The notes beneath the pieces were generated by a model. That model was not told the origin of the DNA. It did no database searches and was given only the letters and a program-made list of their open reading frames with translations. Positions 61,159-64,000 of a DNA stretch of 64,000 nucleotides are shown one piece after another (position 1 is the stretch's first letter; every line of letters starts with the position of its first letter). This stretch comes from Pleurodeles waltl. Its lineage: Eukaryota > Chordata > Amphibia > Caudata > Salamandridae. Made by a program: the position numbers and the translations under genes. The stretch spans positions 1,574,216,049 to 1,574,280,048 of the forward strand of contig NC_090445.1 in the NCBI RefSeq assembly GCF_031143425.1, read 5' to 3'.

Positions 61159-61585
61159 CTATGGAGGACACAGGCAGTGCAGGAAAAAAAAGAAAACATA
61201 CGTTTTCTGAGAAAGAACTGGAGGTGCTCACTGAGGAATTCTGCCAGCACATGACAAACTGTTTGGCAAGGCAACCCTGAGTGTCCCAGACACAGAGAAA
61301 AAGAAGATCTGGCTGCAAATCCAGGACCGGATCAATGCCATAGGGGTGAGCCACAGAACCCTGGATGAAATACAAAAAAGGTGGTATGACCTGAGCTCCA
61401 GGACAAAGGAGAGGGTGGCAGAGCGGCTCAGAGAAATGAGGGGCACAGGAGGAGGCCCATCCACCGTCCCACCACCCACAGCCATGGAAGAAATGGTGGA
61501 GCAGACCCTGGAGCCTGAGGCCGTTTCTGGAAAAGGAGACAGTTCTGCGCCAGGGACATCCAAAAGAGAGTACCATGAAATATGA
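61159..61585 (+). pseudogene. Harbinger Myb/SANT-like DNA-binding protein, first part
   Basis: From ATG 61159 the frame reads MEDTGSAGKKRKHTFSEKE and then a trihelix of the Myb/SANT-like type (LEVLTEEFCQHM). The frame shifts near 61250-61275. The other frame then carries the rest of the helix bundle (VPDTEKKKIWLQIQDRINAI and TLDEIQKRWYDLSSRTKE), with the W and RWYDL positions typical of the domain. The partner protein normally carries the transposase to the nucleus and DNA ends. A possible splice donor lies near 61568, with an acceptor after the C-rich tract ending CCCAG near 61809. The single frameshift disables this copy unless it is a sequencing error. Confidence 0.75.
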
Positions 61586-61809
61586 ATTCACACCTACAAA
61601 TGCAGTATCCACACTCTCCCAGAACACAGCAGCAGGCACAACCAAAGTAGCTCCATTCCAGTCTAGCAACCACTAGAATGGTGCATTATGGGCAATGTAG
61701 TACAGTAGTCAGCATATAGGCAAATGTTTATTATGAGGCATACAACAGATGTGAGAGACTGACAGTGTATTCCCTATGTCCCACATGTCTCCCACACAAC
61801 ACCCCCCAG

Positions 61810-62626
61810 CAGTGACAACATCCAGGGAGGAGACAACAGGCCAGAGGCAGTGCAGGAGGCTGCAGCAGACATTCCTGGGCCCAGCAGGACACCACCACAG
61901 TCCCCTCTGCAACAAGAGCAGGAAATGGGGGAAGCTCACACGACCCCTGGCCCTAGCCCCACAGCAAGTTGTCCAGAGCCAGCAGCACGACAAAGGCGCA
62001 GACACAGACGCCAAGTTCTGGCGGTGCCCCAGGTAGAGTTAGAGGAGGCAGCAATGTCAGGAGTAGAGGCATCCCTCCTTAACGGTCAGCGCCTGCAAAA
62101 CAGACAATTGCGGTCAATATCAAGTGCTTTGCACAGATTGGAGACCAACATGACCCATGGCCTGGCTGAGGTGAACTCGCAGTTCACTAGACTTAATGAT
62201 AATGTGGGCGATCTCACACAGGCCATCCGCCAACTAGTAACGGAACTGGTGGCAGACAGACGCAGCACAAGGCGCAGGGACCGCCACCTAGTGACAGGCT
62301 TTGACCGCATGGCAGCGTCAATTGCGCGTCTTGCTACGAACACTACTGGCCTGTCTAGACGGACCGTGAGTCTACAAGTAGAACTTGGCCACTTTGCTGG
62401 GGATGTGGCACGTGGACTTGGCCGCATCAGCCACGCAGTGGACTTGTTGGAAGCCAGGCAGGTGGCAAGGGGCACAGGTGAGACCCCTCAGGACAGTGAG
62501 GAGGGATCCACAATGAGCAGTGTGTCTGCAAGTGACTCACGTGTGCTGAGGAGTGTAAGTGCACGGCAGGGGTCAGCAGACCCACCTGGGATGAACCATG
62601 CTGGGCGCACAAGGAGGAGGGTGTAG
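61810..62626 (+). CDS. Harbinger Myb/SANT-like protein, second exon (predicted)
   Basis: An open frame ends at 62626. It starts with a Pro/Gln-rich linker (GPSRTPPQSPLQQEQEMG) and continues into a long amphipathic heptad-like stretch (LRSISSALHRLETNMTHGLA and FTRLNDNVGDLTQAIRQLV). A basic segment (RRSTRRRDRHL) and a Ser-rich tail with RTRRRV at the end follow. It looks like a coiled-coil oligomerisation region of the Harbinger accessory protein. I set its start at the predicted acceptor near 61809. The frame is uninterrupted over 258 codons. The join to the exon at 61159 is inferred. Confidence 0.65.
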
Positions 62627-62731
62627 GCCAGCAGACAGCATGACTCATGAGGCACATGATGTCAATGTGTCCTCATAACGTTTGGACATGTACAGCTCCT
62701 TACGGACAGCACTTTTCTTTCAACCTTTAGT

Positions 62732-63979
62732 TCACAAATTAAAAGGTTTTGTTTGTTCCACTACACAACTGGGCTCTGTTTGTGTGACATCAGTGAGTGT
62801 GGTGACAGTTGCCACGTACCTGCCAAAGTATTGGGCTGCAATGTGGTCCCGTCTCTGTCTGCCTTGATTTGCAATGCTTCTATCCCCAGGCTGGCGATAT
62901 GGTGGCTCTTGCTCCTCATCCTCCAAATCTGTGTCTTCAGGGGTGAGATGTAGCCCACGTCTGGTGGCAAGGTTGTGTAGGATTGCGCATCCGCCAACGA
63001 TCTTCAATACTGTTACTGGGGCATACTGGAGCGCACCCCAACTTTTTTGGAGGCATCTGAATCTTGCCTTTAACAGTCCAAAGGTCCTCTCGATGACAGT
63101 TCTGGTCCGCCGATGGGCACTCTTATATCGCCTCTCATTCTCATTGCCAGGTGTTAGGTACGGGGTAAGTATCCATGGTCTTAGCGCATATGCACTGTCA
63201 CCTGTTTGGCAAAAATAAGCAATGTTAGCAGGGCTTGGATGGTTTCTACAGTGACCTGAATGTATGGCTTCAGAGTGTAGTCAGCAATACCTAATAGATA
63301 TCCGTCTCCAAACTCACCACGTTCTAGGCGTTGGTGTATCCCACTGTGCCTGAATATGTATGAGTCATGTGTACTCCCTGGAAATTTGGCTACAATGTCA
63401 GTGATAACATTATGGGCGTCGCATACCACCTGGATGTTTAGTGAGTGGGTTCATTTCCTATTGCGGAACACATATTCCAGATTTGCAAGAGGGCAGATTT
63501 GTATATGTGTCCCGTCCACACACCCTATTACATGGGGGAAGTTGGCAATTCTGTAGAAATCCAACTTGGTGCTGTTAATTTCTGCCTCATTCCTGGGTAG
63601 ATATATGTATCTGGACATGTGTGTGAGTATGGCATCTAGGAAATATCTGAAGAATCGTGAGAGTGCACTTTGGGATACCCCACCTGCCACAGCAATCACC
63701 CCCTGATAGCTACCCGAGGCCAAGAGGTGCAGTGAGCATAGCATTTGCACATGTGTAGGGATGGCGCTGCTGTGCATTGTCTGTCGTTGAAGCTGCGGAT
63801 TGAGTAGTTCAATTAATTCTAATATAGCTGCACTGCTCATATTTGTCATAAATCTCCTCCTCAGTTTGTTGGAAAAGTGTCTGCCTGGTTCGGTATATTC
63901 TCTCCTGTCTCTGGCTCCTCCTCCTCTGCTGGGCGGCGTGGACTCTCCTCCTCCTTGCTATCACATACAATTCAGCCAT
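62732..63979 (-). pseudogene. HARBI1-like DDE transposase with 89-nt intron
   Basis: This transposase is encoded on the minus strand. The likely start is ATG 63977-63979 (MAELYVIARRRR), with a frame change near 63850 before SSAAILELIELLNPQL. A helix-turn-helix region follows, then the DDE domain with VIGCVDGTH (Asp at 63514-63516), PGSTHDSYIF (Asp at 63364-63366) and VIERTFGLLK (Glu at 63089-63091). A GT-AG intron at 63202-63290 splits the Gly codon run before DSAYALRPW, and splicing restores the family's order. The frame ends at 62732. Two lesions are seen: the N-terminal frame change and a TGA at 63451-63453 after FRNRK. The transposase would cut at the element's TIRs. Catalytic residues are all kept. 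Confidence 0.88.
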
Positions 63980-64000
63980 TTTGAGTTACCCAGATGCCTT

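Larger units (their letters stand above)
60787..64000. mobile_element. PIF/Harbinger DNA transposon, right end outside window
   Basis: The left end AGGCCAGATGTAGGTAGG follows TAA (60784-60786), a plausible 3-bp target copy, though the right end is not in the window. The subterminal 60815-60985 is full of hairpins built from TTGCGACTCGC-like words. A + strand Myb/SANT-like gene and a minus-strand HARBI1-like transposase converge at about 62.65-62.73 kb, the classic two-gene Harbinger layout. Few inactivating changes are seen, so the copy is fairly young. Its left end resembles the MITE at 27136-27827. Confidence 0.92.

Overview
This window looks like intergenic and intronic DNA from a giant amphibian genome, most likely a salamander and perhaps a newt such as Pleurodeles. 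That assignment is inference. It rests on one conserved vertebrate gene with introns above 12 kb, on intact tyrosine-recombinase (DIRS) retrotransposons, on abundant PIF/Harbinger elements with their palindromic non-autonomous relatives, and on nested hAT, gypsy and L2/CR1-type LINE copies. No bacterial, plasmid or CRISPR feature is present.

Host gene. Three consecutive coding exons of NDOR1 (NADPH-dependent diflavin oxidoreductase 1) lie on the + strand at 34775-34909, 47144-47221 and 60085-60182. They encode the start of the FMN-binding flavodoxin domain. The introns are 12.2 and 12.9 kb, and the gene continues beyond the window. A promoter-like stretch with a perfect CRE and a strong splice donor near 5.1-5.2 kb may be its non-coding first exon, about 29.6 kb upstream of the ATG.

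Upstream half (1-34.7 kb). After about 5.8 kb of unassigned DNA comes a complete but decayed Ty3/gypsy element (5854-11091, 5-bp target duplication, tRNA-Ser primer site). A 562-bp palindromic element is inserted in it. Next is an apparently near-intact DIRS element (11370-17347) with its inverted terminal repeats, internal complementary region and three ORFs. At 20.6-28.4 kb two LINE remnants each carry a non-autonomous hAT copy of the same family, and the second hAT copy holds a Harbinger-type MITE. The stretch 29.4-34.2 kb is a nest of inverted, tandem and dispersed repeats.

Intron 1 (34.9-47.1 kb) holds a foldback element, one partial and two complete hairpin-string palindromic elements, an 80-bp minisatellite, a dispersed salamander-type repeat and a two-zinc-finger pseudogene. 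Intron 2 (47.2-60.1 kb) holds a degenerate second DIRS element (50670-55977) and a 323-bp tandem repeat. Intron 3 begins with a PIF/Harbinger element (60787 to beyond the window end) encoding a Myb/SANT-like protein and, convergently, a HARBI1-like transposase with an 89-nt intron.

The most unusual structural signal is the palindromic elements. Each is a head-to-tail string of different near-perfect hairpins bounded by short TIRs and 3-bp target duplications. The same design appears in two TIR families and at the edge of the autonomous Harbinger.
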